A DNA stretch of 64,000 bases, taken from NCBI GenBank assembly GCA_038025085.1, contig CM076143.1, forward strand, positions 12,237,001 through 12,301,000, written 5' to 3'. The notes beneath the pieces are model-generated. The model saw nothing but the letters and a program-made list of their open reading frames with translations, was not told the DNA's origin and searched no databases. This document shows positions 44,401-59,400 of the stretch, one piece after another (the first letter of the stretch is position 1; every line of letters begins with the position of its first letter). Position numbers and translations under genes: made by a program. This DNA is from Tetragonia tetragonoides. Taxonomy: Eukaryota > Streptophyta > Magnoliopsida > Caryophyllales > Aizoaceae.

Positions 44401-47400
44401 GAAGTTCCGGAGTTTGTGGTAGGCTTTATTTGGGGGATTGTCTGGCTGTATTCAGTGCAATTGGGAAACTTAATACTACTTTATTCTGGCTGCAGAACAT
44501 CTTGCTCGGTACTTGTTATTTCCCTCTCTTCATTCTAGCCTTTTGGTAAATTTGTTCTATCCTTTTTTTCCCTGGTCAATCAACTCTTAAACTAGTTTAA
44601 GTCTCAAGTTCGCGGAATACTGTGTTCTTTGAATATATGTTCGGATTTACTTTGACAGTTGATGAAAACTTTTTCTAGGAATATCCATTTCCTTGATTAT
44701 CTGTCTGATGTGTCTGACTTAACATCTTCTTTGTATCAGAATAGTCTTCAAGGCCATGATCAAATTAAGTATTGCAGTCATGAATCTTGCTTCGGCCGAT
44801 TTTTTTTTTTAAATTTTGTTTCTTTAGAAATATTGAGAGCCTGAGAGGTATTTCTGATTTACATTGTGATGGAGCAGTGTCACATAGTACATGGTATGTT
44901 CGGTACGCGGAACGGGTAGGGGATCATAATATGCGGCCGAAGTTGTGCAGTGCACTAGGGAGGGGTTCAGCATTTTGTGTATTTGGCACTGTGATACAAT
45001 TGGGGAACTCAATTTGCAGGGAGGTTGAGCAAACTATGTGACACTTTAACGTACAATACTGTAGTTATTTGATTCTATGATTGAAATTTTGAAGTAGGCA
45101 CCAGGCGTTACATGATAGCTTGAAAATTAGAGTTTCGTTACAAAATGCTTATAGGCCAATATGTATATTGTGTGGACAACCTTTCTCAAGACAAGTAAAG
45201 AACTGCATAGACTCCTGAAAAGGAGAGAATTCTTTTGCATTTTTGTTTTGTTTTGTTTTGTTGGGGATAAGAGAGAGTTAGTCACCTTTAACCTATCTTT
45301 TTATATCTACTTGTCTCGGGTGAGCATTTTGTTTCACCTGCTGCGATCAGTCAGCAGCTGCAGATCTGGTATGATGGTTGGGGAGGATTAAGGAGCATAG
45401 TTTATCTACATGTCTCGGGTGAGCATTTTGTTTCACCTGCTGCGATCAGTCAGCACCTGCAGATCTGGTATGATGGTTGGGGAAGAGTAAGGAGCATAGT
45501 TTATCGTGGGGCTGCGGTTCATTTGCCATTTTCTGGTGCCTTTGGTAGGAGCACAATTCTAGAACTTTTGATGGGGTTGGTAGGTCGGTTGATCTTGTCT
45601 GGGATCGTGTGGTTTAATTGGCGTGATCAAGGGCCAAGGCAGCTGGGGCTTTTAAAGGGGCGTCTCTCTGACATCCAGCAACATTGGAGAAATTTGTAAT
45701 CATTTGGTTTTTTTTTTTTTGGCTTTTGAGGACTCCTTGTCCTCTTTAATTGTAACTATCTCTTTTATATTTAATTATAAAAAATGTTTCTTATGGAAAA
45801 AAAATAAGAAGCTTAATCATGCTACACTAGTCTTTAGACTAGTAGACCACTGATGGCCATTTTCTATTCAAGTACTATTTTGGCCTTCTCTTGATTTGTT
45901 GGATTTTCTTTCCACTACGCTCTGTTGGTCGGGGTTAATTAATCTTCTTTCTTTTATATCTGTAGTTCCATCAGATTCAAGCTACACCAGTATTGAGATT
46001 AGTTCAAATGATATGGCAATATGTTCTCAGATCACATCTGTTTCTGGTGAGCTTGAATGGTGCCAGATAGTGAGGAATTCTGATCGTTGTTCCGCCACAA
46101 TCAGGAACAAGAGGTAATTACATATTATCTTGCTTTCTATTTGGACCAATGGTCTTGGGTTTGGAGCTTCTCTTGGATAGAACAGTGATAGTATTGCTGT
46201 TGAGATCTTTTCTTTCTTCTCGGGCTGGAGGCATTAGGTAAAGCTGGTTTTTTGGGGAGAAGGGGGAGGGGGGGGGGGATAATACAAGAACTGCGCCTTT
46301 TTGTCTTGGTGTGATTGGTGGGAAGCTGGGAACGAAATGCTCGGATATTTTCTGGGGTCGCTAAGCCGCTTGGGTTTGGTTGGGATCGGATGGTGTACTG
46401 TACTTGGGTTCTTTATGGGCCAAGGTGGCGGCTGCCCCTTACTGATGTTCAATGTCATAGGGTTGACTTATAGTCACTCACACTGTTGAGGACTCCTTGT
46501 CCTTCTAACTTTGTAATTGTTACCTTTGGTTGATTAATAAAAATTTCTCTTTGTAAATTAAAAAAGGTTCTATTCTAAATACTAGCTGTTGGTTTCTGGT
46601 TTTCTGAAGATGCAATTGAGTTTTGTGCACATGGTAGTGGTACTTTCTGAATATTTCAGAATATATGGGGTACCATGTGCAAGAGTATAATGATCTCAGC
46701 GGCAAAAGACTAACAATTTTGAAATTATCTTTTTAAATTGCTAATGCATGCTTCTGTAGTTATCAGCTCCTTTGCTATGGGTTCCATACTGTTGGCATGT
46801 ATTATTTTAATTGCTTAGTTAGTTGTAATCATGGTTCGAAATCGCGGTATCGGTTGCAATCGCAAAAACGGTCGCGACGTCGCAGTAGCGGACTGATATC
46901 AGTGATTCGTATCAAGTCGTGCTCATCGCGGCATAAATTTTTGTATCAACTATATGGCCGTATCGGCCATGTATCCGCCGTATCATTCATTTATCGGCCA
47001 ATGTATCAGCCGTATCAGTCACGTATTGGTTGAGTATCGGCCATATAAAAAACAGCGTTACGTAGCGGGAAATCGCGTATCGGCGACCTCAAAAACCTTT
47101 ACGTCGCGGCCGATATTTAACACCATGGTTGTAATGTTAGTACTTATGCGAACTCCTTTCAGTTCCTGATGTATCCTTGTTCCTTATACCTTTTGTTTTC
47201 CGGCAATCTTTATTTTTTGATTGTAGGTCAGTTGTGATACTTGTGGATGGGGCAGTACTACAGAGTCAAGATGTTGCTGGTATTAAGTGTGGCAGTGAAA
47301 TAATACCAGCTTCAGTTAGAGAAGGTTTGTTGTTCTCAGCATATTTGCATTGTTTGAAGGACTTGTTATATCTTCAATTCCTTATTTTTTACATAAAATT

Positions 47401-50400
47401 TATGTACCATTCTTATATCTCCAAATCTGTGTATCAATCTGTTGTACATACACTTACAAGTGCTGTTTACTCAGACATGACTAGTGTATGCAAGTTATCT
47501 CCAAATCTTAATCTTTGCTCTCTAAGTTGTTTGGAAGTGGTACTATCACGCATTTATGCAATCTTAAAGGTCTCTCTTATCAATTGGAAATTTGAATACT
47601 TGGCTGATTTAGCTGATTTCTTACTTTTAATAACTTTAGAGAGATCAGTGTTTAGATTGGCTTATTGAGAATTTTAGGCTAGTGAGATGGCTGTTCAAGT
47701 GTTCATGTATCAATCTCCATGGGGTTTGGCTTAAATGATATTTACTTTCTGCTTATTTTATTTTCCTTTTTCCATTACTAAATAGACGTCAAAGATACTT
47801 AGAATGTTCAAAGCTGCTTTCATACAAACTCTTTAGGTGAGGGTCCCTACCAGTACCACCTGAGGCACTTTGCGATAGAGTGTCTTATTTGGTTTCAATG
47901 TGGGCTAAGGCAGGAGGGGCTTTTAAGAGTTACTTGATTACTGAGATTCCGAGAAATTGGCATAATTTGATGTAATTTTTTAAGGGCTACTTGTCCTCTG
48001 ATGCTGTTTTCACAGCTTTATTATACAAATTTTGTTTTATCTATAAAGAAAAACATCTGAAGCACTAAATAATTCTGTTGGTTAGTGTTTGAAGCCACCT
48101 TTTTAGTGAGAGAAGAAAGGTGGAATGTTTTTCAAGGCCAGGTTTGGTAGCAATTTGTTTATTTTAGAAACTGTTCTTGGAAGTTCTTGTGATGGTTCAT
48201 GTTCATGGTGGGGGACAGATCTGAAGTTCAATATTATTATATTTATTGGGACAAAAGCTCATTAATTTGTCCCATGGCTGAAACAGAGCTTTTAGGGGAG
48301 GGTAAGGGAGGTCTGACAGGACTGTTGGAAATTTTTTTTTTGGATTGCATTGGGGATGTGGTAGTATTGGATATGGTCTCCCCAAAGGCCAAATCCCAAT
48401 AGTATATATTTGGAAGCTTCACGCTCCGGGGAAGGCAATGGTGGATAAATATATCTAACTAGTTAAAAAGGTTGGTATACCTTTGTTGGGTAGGTTCTAG
48501 ATGTGTCGGTACATGCCTGAGCATGCCAAGTAATTTCCGTTTCTATATACAGAAAAACTTAAATGCCAAGTATATACTAAACAGTGTCAAGTGTACATCC
48601 TATTGAAAAGAAGAAAAATAAGTGTCAAATGTGCAGCAAGAGATGACGAAGTATTGTCTACAAGGACATTAATTACAACTTGCCCAATTCCGGCAAACCT
48701 CTTAATAGCAGAACTCTTAGATACCCCTGCTGCTCTAGATAGTCTAGACTAGACCATAGAGAAGCTTAGTAAGTAATCCTATCCCAAAGTCTGTCAGGAG
48801 AATTAGAACCCTAGTAATTTCCCGCAGATTCCTCTCAAACCAGATGCACCATTGTATTGCAACAAAAAAAAAAAAGGAAAAAAAAGACGAAGGAAATAAT
48901 GCACCACGGAAGTTTCATGATCCTCTTCCCAAAACCCACGAAACAAGTCTGCAGGAATTCCAGAACGGTACATGAACAGACCCACGACTTACACCAAACA
49001 ACTTACTCCATAAGATGCAGGCTAGATCATACTTCATACCTAAGAAAAACATGAGCCGATGTACTGCGAGTCTGCGACTGACCACAAAGCAAGTAAATAT
49101 AATGAATTACAGTAATGTGCTGGAAGTATTATTTACGGGTTTGTATATAAATGTATTTATGTGACCTTTTCTGAAAGTTGTCAGAAGTTTAGAGTATATT
49201 TGTTTTAAAAGAGTTGGTTATATTCTGGATGTTTGTAATGGTATTGGCTAATTTACTTATTTGGATATCCAGGGCATATTAGCTACAAGTTTGAGGTAAT
49301 GGCCATGCCGGAAGAGTGTCCTGAGAATAAGTTAAAGGTTGGCTGTTCTTAACAAAATTGAGTAAACATTGGCTTTGTAACAGACTAACAGTTGGTAAAT
49401 TATCCTATTCTGTTCATGCTAGAAAATTTTGTCGGCTTTTGCAGATTTTTGTAGATGCTGAGCACACAAAATGCAGCATTTGTTTGAATGTTTGGCATGA
49501 TGTTGTGACAGTTGCTCCTTGCCTTCACAACTTCTGGTTTGTTAACTCTACTTTCATTTAGTGATGCCTATATAGTTTTGGCTACAAGAGAATAGCTCGT
49601 TTTCGGGACTGGTCAGTCTCTTATGTATAAATGTTGATGTTACCAGCAATGGATGCTTCTCACAATGGTTAAAGATGTGCCAGGACAAGCGTTCGAGTGT
49701 CGTATGCCCCCAGTGCAGAGCAGTTGTGCAATTTGTTGGGAGAAACCACTTTCTGCATGGTATTGAGGAGGTACTACTATTTTGTCTCCTTCACATGAAC
49801 ATTTATGTACGGAAAATAAGTACTGGTTCTTTTTTAACAATGAATTCAAATTTCATAAACTTCATCTAAAGGCTCATGAGCATAAGATGGGACCTCAATG
49901 GTAAAGCACCCACACCTCCAACCTTGAGGTTAGGGGTTCAAGGTGCATGCCCCCAATTCTAGGATTGAGGGTGGTATTTCCCTCTCCCCTTTGATGTAAT
50001 GGTATATGTGCCAGTTTACTTGCCATGAAGAATCTCTGTTGTTGATTGACTCATGAAATAATAACACTGAAATATGCTAGGATAAATCTTGTAGGACTTT
50101 TTTTCATCTGATGTTAAGGTCTGACCTGAGTAAATGATCTTATTAAGCGGCTAGGTTTGCATTTCGACCAGTATATTGCATTCAGTGGCATATGTATTCT
50201 TTTATTGGTTCTGGAAATGTGCTCTTTTTGCTGATCTGCTTTGCTTTACAATTATAGGGAAGTGCTGGTTCTCTGGGTTTGCATGTTGAAGCATGTCTTT
50301 TATTTATTGGAATTCGACTTTACTTATATTCCTTCTGTCACAAAAAGACTAAAACACTTTGAAAATACAAAAAAAGGGAAGATGCATATATGATTTTGTC

Positions 50401-53400
50401 TACCACAATTATTTTTTAGATAGTATGGGTATCCAAGCTTTGCTTGACTATTCCCATGGGCCCTGAAGTTAACGACCAGGAAAACCTCCAGTGGCCCTGA
50501 TTCTGATCGACTGACGGAACTTTAATGTCATTTTTCTGCTAACGGAACTTTAAGGTCATTTTGGGACAGCTAGAAAACCGTTTTACCAACTATTTGTAGT
50601 AGAGGGTTTCTGTAACATGAAGGGTCTCTACTTTTTTTATTTAGATAACATGGGTGTCCAAACTTTGCTTGACTAATCCCATGGGTCCTGAAGTTAACGA
50701 CCAGGAAAACCTCGCCACTGAGGGGGCTTGAACATGGGACCTCTGGAATACTTCTAAGAGGTCTTACCAGCTGAGCCACCCCCTCAGGGTTAACATGAAG
50801 GGTGTCAGCTCTTTGTTTTTTTTTTTTATTTTTATTTTATCATTCCCGTGGACATAATGTATTATCAGTGTTTGAATAGTAATTTGTAACTATTCCACGA
50901 AATTCCTCAGAACGAACGTAGTCTTGTAAGTAAAAATGGATAGTCCTTTCATCCATAATGATTGCTCTCTTCCGGCCACAACTATACAAGCAATGTTCAA
51001 TAGTATGCAATAGTGACTATAATGTAAGGCATTAACTATGCATGTAACTCTAGGTAGGGTGAATACGCATGACACGAGGCAGCGGTGGAGGCCTGGATGG
51101 TGTTTGTCGCCAGATTTGTGTGTAATGTGTCGTCATGATTGTGAGGACGGGTTGCATCTGTTTGTGTTGTGTGATTTTGCTAGGATGTTGTGCGATAAAT
51201 TGTCTGGGGGGGGAGTATTTTGCGAGCCGTGGGCCAGTTTTTGCAAATGCGCTTTGCTGCTGGTCCGAGGGGGAGAGAGGGTAAGTTGTGGTGGAGGTGT
51301 GCATGTATGGCCATTCTGTGGGGTATTTGGTTGGAGCGGAACTCGAGGATCTTCTCCACTTATGGGACAACCGTTGATTGCGTTTGGGATCACATTGTCT
51401 ACTTGACATCGTTGTGGACGAAGGCAGCTGGGGGCTTTAAGGGTGTTCCACTTACACTGGCGAGACTTGTAGATATTTTCTTGTTACCATTTGAGGACTT
51501 CTTGTCCTCCCCCTTTTGGTCTTCTTTCATTGATTGATTAATAAAATTTTTACTTATCTAATAAAACTATGCATGTAACTAAGAAAACAAATCACAATTG
51601 CCTTACCACTTTTGGTTGCCCATTATACCTGACGTTGGAAGTTATATAATAATTCAAATAGGAGTAGTGCATAAAACATAAAATTAATGTTAAGATAACT
51701 GATTTGTTTCACGGGTTTGGCATAATTGAAGTTCGTAAGAAATCAAACTTTTCTGTTCACAGTAATCCCCTTGCAAAGCAGAAAAATAAATAAATATTTG
51801 CTGTGGATTAAGGCTTAAAATTACTTCTCATAGATTTCTTTCGGGTTTTTCTTTTGCAAAGTGGAACGTTCCCAACTTTGGGGATTTATCAATCTAGATG
51901 GATGCAATGGAGGTGAAAGAAGTCAACTCTCCTGGCTGATGAGAGGCACACTAACTACCTCCATAATTGAGTTTTCTTTTTGTATATTTTTTTTCTCTCT
52001 ATTTTTTTAATGGTGTTTTGTGGGGTAGGGAGAAAAAAAAGAGTGGTACAGTTTGTGTTGGTAGATGGGCCTTCATCAGGTTATATATATCAATTTTGTC
52101 ACCATGATTGTTTAGGTTGAAGACTTCAAGGAAAACAAATCATTGCATGACTAGAAGATGTACCGATGATTGCAATAAAGTAACATTACGAATTTTATTC
52201 AACTTGGTAATCAGTAGACCTTGTAATTTGGGTTGCACTACAAACAAAATTACAAGCTACCACATGACCTATTAATTTGGACTAAACTAGTATTGGTACA
52301 TTTGATATTTCGTTACTATACACTCTATTTATCTCAAAAAAAACAACTACGACATGGCTTGTCTGCTAAGAAGTACTCTTTGTAAGCATGATTCTTAGTA
52401 TTAGTAGCTTGCAAAGCTCTCTACCGATTTAGGAGAGATGTCGTTCCTGATTTTAATTGAATGTCCCAGCTGACCAATTTCATTTTTAACATGTTCGAAA
52501 CAGTGCTTCTAGTTAATAATTTATCATCGTGCTTCTATAAGATGGCTTAAGTAGTTTGCTTCTTTCTGTAGGATATTCTGCAAGAGGATGCTTCATTACG
52601 ACGTTCCACAGAAGAACTTGCGCTATTAAATTCTCATGCATCCATAAAGTCCAATCTTGTAAGTCCTTCCTCCACTCTATGTTAGCATTACAGTACTCAT
52701 AAATTGCTCAGTTTGCATTGTGCTGGACCAGCATTGTGTTATTCCGATCTGCTACAAAGGAACCAAAAGCATGGACCGAGCCAGACCAGAAGGACTAAAG
52801 CATAATCTCTATTTTATTTATTTTAATTTTTTTTGTCTCTCAAGTGTTAATAAACCTAATAACTATGTGGTGACTTTGTCTTCTCGGAGGTTGTTAAAGT
52901 ACTATGAACTAGGCTAAGGAAATTTTTTGAATCAAGCTCAAGTCCATGTATAGGCTCCGCCGCTCCATCGCCATTTTCCTTTAGTTTTAAGACATACTAC
53001 CCACAAATTCCATCTGAGTAAAAGAGCGTAGCTTATAATTAGATTGCTTTTCTTTTTAATAAGACTTTTATTTATTAAAACCAAAGGAACATTGCGACCT
53101 AAGAGGACAAGGAGTCCTCAAACGAAGTTACTAATTACAAGTCATCCCGATGAAGTTGAACGTCAGTACGAGGCACCCCCGTGAATACCTAAGCCGCCTT
53201 GGCCCACAGAGAAGCCAAATAGACAATGCGACCCCATGATTAGATTGCCTTTTTGGAGACATCTCCATAAAGATCCGAGCATTCTTCTCCAACCAAATGC
53301 ACCAAAGAACAGTGAAAAAAGCACACCACCATAATTAGATCTCCTTCTTAAAGATATGTCTTTCTTGCTATAGACCTTGTTTTGTGTAAATTGTTTTGGA

Positions 53401-56400
53401 AAAAGTATCGCGTATGACTATTGTTTCGAAGTATATGTTAAGAATCTTAAAATCTTTCCAACTATAAATATAATATGGAGTATTTAAATTTGATATTTCT
53501 TGAAAAAGTTGTGTAGGTTTCTGTAATCTGGAGAAATATCAAACGAGCTCTTTGCAGACAACTTTGTTTCATGTTGGCTTGTTTTAGGACCCCCCAAAAA
53601 AAAAAGTGAGTTTAACGAACAATGGCTTTTTGATTTTATCTCTACTTTCTGGATTCTTAGCTGCCATTGTTTGATTGTTCATTGTTGCTATTGCGCACTC
53701 TTCTGTGCTATTAGGATGGCGCAAGTGGTGGCAAGTTGAACCTGTACCAATTTTTGGAAGATATATGGCTTTTGGGAGAAATTCTGTTCTTCTAAGTCCA
53801 TTTCAAAAATATAATCTCAATACTTCTATCTACCACTGGTTTATTGTGCAAATTGCTTTGTTGTTAATTTTGATCCAAGTAAACCAAACCAAGCCTTTTA
53901 CCTACTAACTGGTTGGCTACATAGTTTGCTGCTGTAGTCAGTGTCTGATATCCATGTGGAAAAGCTCTGAGGATGTTTTATTTAGGTTGTTGGCTGTTGA
54001 ATGCAATCATACCTAGAGGATTGGGAAGGGAAGTTAATGAAAAATTAATGAGTACCTGATCTCATATGAGGATTTGAGATGTCTGAGGAAATTAGAGTAG
54101 ATACGGGATGATTACAATCTTTATAATATGATTGGCGTGGATAGTTTTCTTGTAAGTTGTGTCATTCAGTTAGATTGATACTCTTGTCCTTCAATCTGTT
54201 CATGCTATTTCTTTCTGATAATAAAACTATTAATGGTTGTTAGGTTATAACTGGCGGGAGAAGGAGTCGTCGAAAGAGGGCACGCTCACCAATTCCAATT
54301 TTGGAAGAAAGTGATGATATAGAACTACCTTGTCCTCAATGTGGTAACATCAATTATTCTCATCTTAAATTTATATGTTCATTAATTTGCCAATGACGTT
54401 GTAACTTCAATTTACTTCTCTGGTTTCTCCTACTAAAGAATGAAATAATAATGAGCGTGAAGGATCCTTTTGTTTTCTTAAAGCTCTTGATACAATAATT
54501 TTTTGGTGCTCCCTTAATACTTGATAGTTGTTCGTGGTGTGAAAGGCTATGTTTCACTTTATTCGTTGATGTTTCCATGAGCATACTGTGTCTGCCTCCA
54601 TTTAAGTTACAAGTAGCTTATATGGGAAAATCCCACTTCCTCTAGAGCGAACATTATCGGTATTGGCCTGCAAGCTGTTCTCATGAACATCAATAGACTT
54701 AACATGTTGATGTAATATTGCTGTTATGCTTATTAGATGAATCGTTGTTTCTCTAGACCCAGTACTAGGTATAAGTGCAGCTAATGATACTATCAAGCTT
54801 GTTTTTGGTTTGTGCATGGTTTTCCTAATTGTATTCCTTGAGTTCTACTTTTTTATTGATAGGACTTGAATTCTACTTGCTATGTTCTTTCATAATAGTC
54901 TTTCTAGTGTGAAACTGTGAATGAAATCTTAATTGATAATACTTCAATGCAAAAAAGTAGCATACTCAAATATTGCACCTTTACTTTTCATTCCCTCAAA
55001 GTTTAGTTGTATTATTGTTGATTTGGTGACACTAGATTAGGTGTATTTTAGTCAAATTTGACTTCTTTAAAATGATTATCTTAATTGCTGGGCTCAGTTC
55101 CGAAAGGACTATTTTGAAAGAAGCGTAGGATTTTATAACTGATGGTAGTGTTTGGCACTTGGATTGGACCCTTGGGGTTGAGTTAGCGCAAGAGCTCCCT
55201 CTTTTAGTTTTAGTGTTTTATGTGCATTTAGAAGGGTCAAACTGAAAAATAGAATTCCACCTTAAGTTTCCACTCAGAAGTCCAAATGAGATTGAATATT
55301 TAATTTTTAATTTCGTGGAGTTGAAAATGAACTAGAAATTGGCGGCAGTAATTGATTTCCAAAACCTTTTTTTTCTGTCATAAAAGGGAGAATATTTTAC
55401 GAGGATTTGAAATTTGAATTGCCAAACACTTGCCACAATTTTTATATTATTGCTTTCCAATACAACTCTAAGACCACATTTTAAATTTCTTTCACAAAGG
55501 AATGGGAATTATCTTATTGTGTGGTGCTAGTAATTGCCATCAAGTGGGTATGTAAATTATTAATGTATAGGTTTATCGATGCGACTACTGACTAATTCAT
55601 AGGGGAATCTTATTTGGTGAAATGTTGTGTTATTAAGTAAAGAAAAGAAAACTCATTGATTTATCTTTTTCCAAATGAAGGGCATTGGCTCTTTACGATG
55701 TATTGCTCCTGGTCTTCATCAGCTTCTTGATCATTAATAGACAGTAGTATCTTTTTTCTGCATGAATCAAATAGCCTTTCATGCCGGCTGCGAGCAGGCC
55801 TAATGATCATAATCGTAAGGAAGGATAGCCAGATAGTGATTTATAATTCCTTGTAATCTCCTTGTGCTACACCATAAAGGGCTAGAATGTTTTCTTGATT
55901 TCAGATGCTTTTGTATCTTTCCATTGGCACCATATAAAATCAAATGGCTTTGAATATCAATATTCCCTTGCAGTTTGTCTTCTCTTTGGTTGGGTGTTTC
56001 CAGTACAATAGCAATAATTAATGGTGTAATGCCGAAAATTAGCCAATTGGTTAAGACTTTTAAGGGAATTAACCTATCTATAATACCACGGTACCTATCT
56101 ATTACACCACGATATCTTTCATAGGCAGTTAGACGGGAACCTTGTGAGAGGCACTGGGATCATGAAACATATGTAAGGCATTTGTTATATGTTTGGGGTC
56201 ATGATTTTAAGTGCTTCTGTGTTTTGATGTATGATTTGGACGAAGGAACAGGGAGAAGAAGAGAAACTGCTTTTCATCCTCCTTTTCTGAAACTATCATA
56301 AGCAGCCGTAGTGAGAATTTCTGGATGTTTCAAGCCTTTCAATCTGTACTGCAAATTTGCGATTTTCTGAATACACACCGCTGCTTGATTTCATAGGTTT

Positions 56401-59400
56401 CAGTTGGCTTTAGAATTTGTGTTTCCTTCTTTTATTTCTTATTTCCTTTCTTAATGCATCCAGCTGCTTTTTTCAGGGACTGAGTTTGGTGGTTTCCGTT
56501 GCAGTGAGAATACTAGCCATTTGCCATGTCAGTCATGTGGAGGAATGATGCCCTTAAGACCTGATTTCAGTGCACCGCAACATTGTAATCTCTCAGTTCT
56601 ACATCGTCGTATTTTATTAAATTATGTAAAGATGATACCCTGAGGCCAAAAATAAGTCAATTAGTGATGTTAGCCCTCTTCCCCAAAAGTGGGATTCCAG
56701 TTATTAAATATTCTCACCTGAAGCTTTTCCAAGTCGTTCATTAACTGGTTGAGGTGGTTTGCACTAAGGTTTTGGACTTGGGAAGAATTGATATCGTCTA
56801 AAATTTGGATGGACTGGATAATTATGGAATTTTATATGCAGAACCAAAACAAAGTAATCCTCAGTGTACTGTTTTAAGGTCGAAACTGATTCTGGGAAAT
56901 GATCACAGTAGAGATAAATGATCACTATCTTAAACATTGGCTGATAAGTGATAAGTAGGAGTACGGACAAAATTGTGATGTTTTATTTTTATTTTTTTGT
57001 TATTTTTATTTTTTTTTGTCGTTTGTAGGTTTAGGATGTGATAGAGCATTTTGCGGTGCATATTGGCATGCTCTTGGAGTTTTGGATACAGAAAGTCATC
57101 CCATGTGCAACCTTGATACTTTTAAACCTGTATGTTCCAAGTTCCAACGTAGCTTCGCATTTTTCTGTTGGTCATATGTATTGAAAGTGGGTCATGCTTC
57201 ATGTGCGGTGAAGTTAGACTTGTTTAGACTGTCATGCTTTTGAAGTGTGCAGCGAAATCTTGTTACTGTCCTTGGTAATTGTACTCCTCAGTATACTGGT
57301 ATCGGTACATGTTTCTCCAGTGGGGAAGATTTTAACTCTCTTGATTTTTACTTCACTGTGATGAGGAGTTGCTGAATTCATATTCCCAGATTGGGTGCTA
57401 ACCCCCCCCCCCCCTCCTCCAATTTAAAAGTTGAAGGGACGATTCCTTTGATTGCTAGATATAGGATATCATGGATAGTAGGAAAATATATTTTTCGACA
57501 ACAATTAACCAAAGGGAGAACAATGAAAAGTGAAAGAAATGAGAACTGGATTTGGATCTGCTCAAAGTCCTGGTATTCCGACCTTAGACATTGGGGCTTT
57601 ATTTTGCCGAAGTTTCTTTTTTCGATAACATGGGTATCTGGGCTTTGCCCTACTAATCACATAGCCCCTGAAGTTAACAACCAGTAAAACCTCCAGTGGG
57701 CCGGAGGGTGCTCAAACTTAGGGCCTCTGGAATAGGTCTGAGATGTCTTACCAGCTGAGCTACCCACCCAGTGTTTGCTGGAGTTACTTTTTGAGTCCTT
57801 CCATTAGTCTTTTGTACCACTTGAAGGTCTAGTAATTTAAATACTGAAATCAGAAGCTGGAATTACCAGGCTTGAAGCAATTATAGAGGTTCTGATAAAT
57901 AATGTGGGATGAGGAAGAGAGCAATTGGCTTAACCCTTTTTGTGCACCTGTCAAGTGTCACTCCGTCCTCACTAAAAGGGGAAAAAAGGGAAGAAGAAAA
58001 GAAGTGAAATAATGCATTAGTTGAAATGATCAGGTGAGGTGTTCCCTATTAAAGTGGCTTAATGTAGTAGTATAAGATTGAAGATCTGTGTGAAAGTGGC
58101 CCTTTCATTGAGGACTTACCTGGATAAAGAAGAGAATGATGTTTCTATAATTTATTGTCACATCATTGTGATGCATGATTTAAATCATTAGTTCTTGTCA
58201 TTGATATACACTATTAGTTTGATGTGTCTGGGATCAGCATGGCAGAGAAGGGATAAAGAGTAGAAGCAAGTAGCTTTGCCTTTAACTTGATATGTCAAAG
58301 AAAAACAGCTCTTATAATTAAGGCTAAAAGGATATGGATATGGATATATCAATGCTAAGGCTAAAAGATAATTCCCTTAGTAGTTCTCTAATTCGTTGAT
58401 GCTCTCTGTTTGCTTTTCAGGTCTCTGAACGTAGTGTTACTAGTATTCCTTCTGTAACACATGAAAGGAATCAATTTGAGCAAGATGTACGATTTTGTGA
58501 ACTCAGTGTTTTGTTTGTATATATTTATTTTTTTTCCTGAAAATTTGCTTCTTCCTTCTCCTTTTGGCCTTATATTTAGTTGTTTGACAGATCACAGACA
58601 GATGCATCAGACATATGGGTAAAACACTGCAAGAAGTCATCTCGGGATGGGTTACAAAGTTGAACAACCGAGAAATTGGTATTGCTACGACGCATAATCT
58701 GTCATTGACAAATAATTTCTTGATCTTGTTGTTAATATCCTTGACGGATCATGTATAGTTGGTCATTGAACTGCCAAGCTCATGTAGACGTGTAGCAACT
58801 TTTAAGGAAGCACAGCGTGGGAAATGCTGTTATAGTTCGGTTCTGGGAGGATGCTTGGAATGGGGTGTCATATTCTCTTTAATCCAATGGTTTATCAGCT
58901 GTCTACTTTACAAAAGGCACTGGGTGCTGTTTTTTATTTTTGGTTCTTGGGATCTTTTACTCTGGAGAAACCCTCATGATTGGGAAGATGGGGAGCTCAG
59001 TTGCTCACCTTTGTTCAGTTTCCTAAACAACATTGATGCTCGAGATTCTCCACTTTGGCTTGGGCCTCCTTTGCGGTTTTCTCGTGCATGTCTTACCATA
59101 ACCATCTTAGCCTACCATCACAAAACTCCCATTTCCTTTCTCTAGTTTGATTTGGAAGTGTTAGGTTCCCCTTAAGGTCCAGGCCTCTGATTTATACCTT
59201 CGCAGCTTCGCTCTAGGTAAGGTTAACACTAGTGACATGCTGCAGAGGAGACAACCTGGCTGTTTGTGTGATGTGCTTACAGGATAGTGTGACTTTCTGT
59301 CACCTTTTTGTTGCATTGTGATGTCTCTATTATTGTGTGGTAGAGTGTTTGATGTTATGGAGGCTAGTTGAAGTGAAATATTCGTGCTTAATTTCCTTTT

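Noticed and set aside
47177..47668. A 163-codon plus-strand open frame
   Set aside because: It reads through exon 3 of the CHFR-like gene into the following intron; the splice donor at 47325 and the neighbouring exons explain it better.
51038..51409. Overlapping plus and minus frames of about 120 codons each
   Set aside because: The plus frame is a LINE zf-RVT remnant within a 16-bp target duplication, and the minus frame is its shadow.
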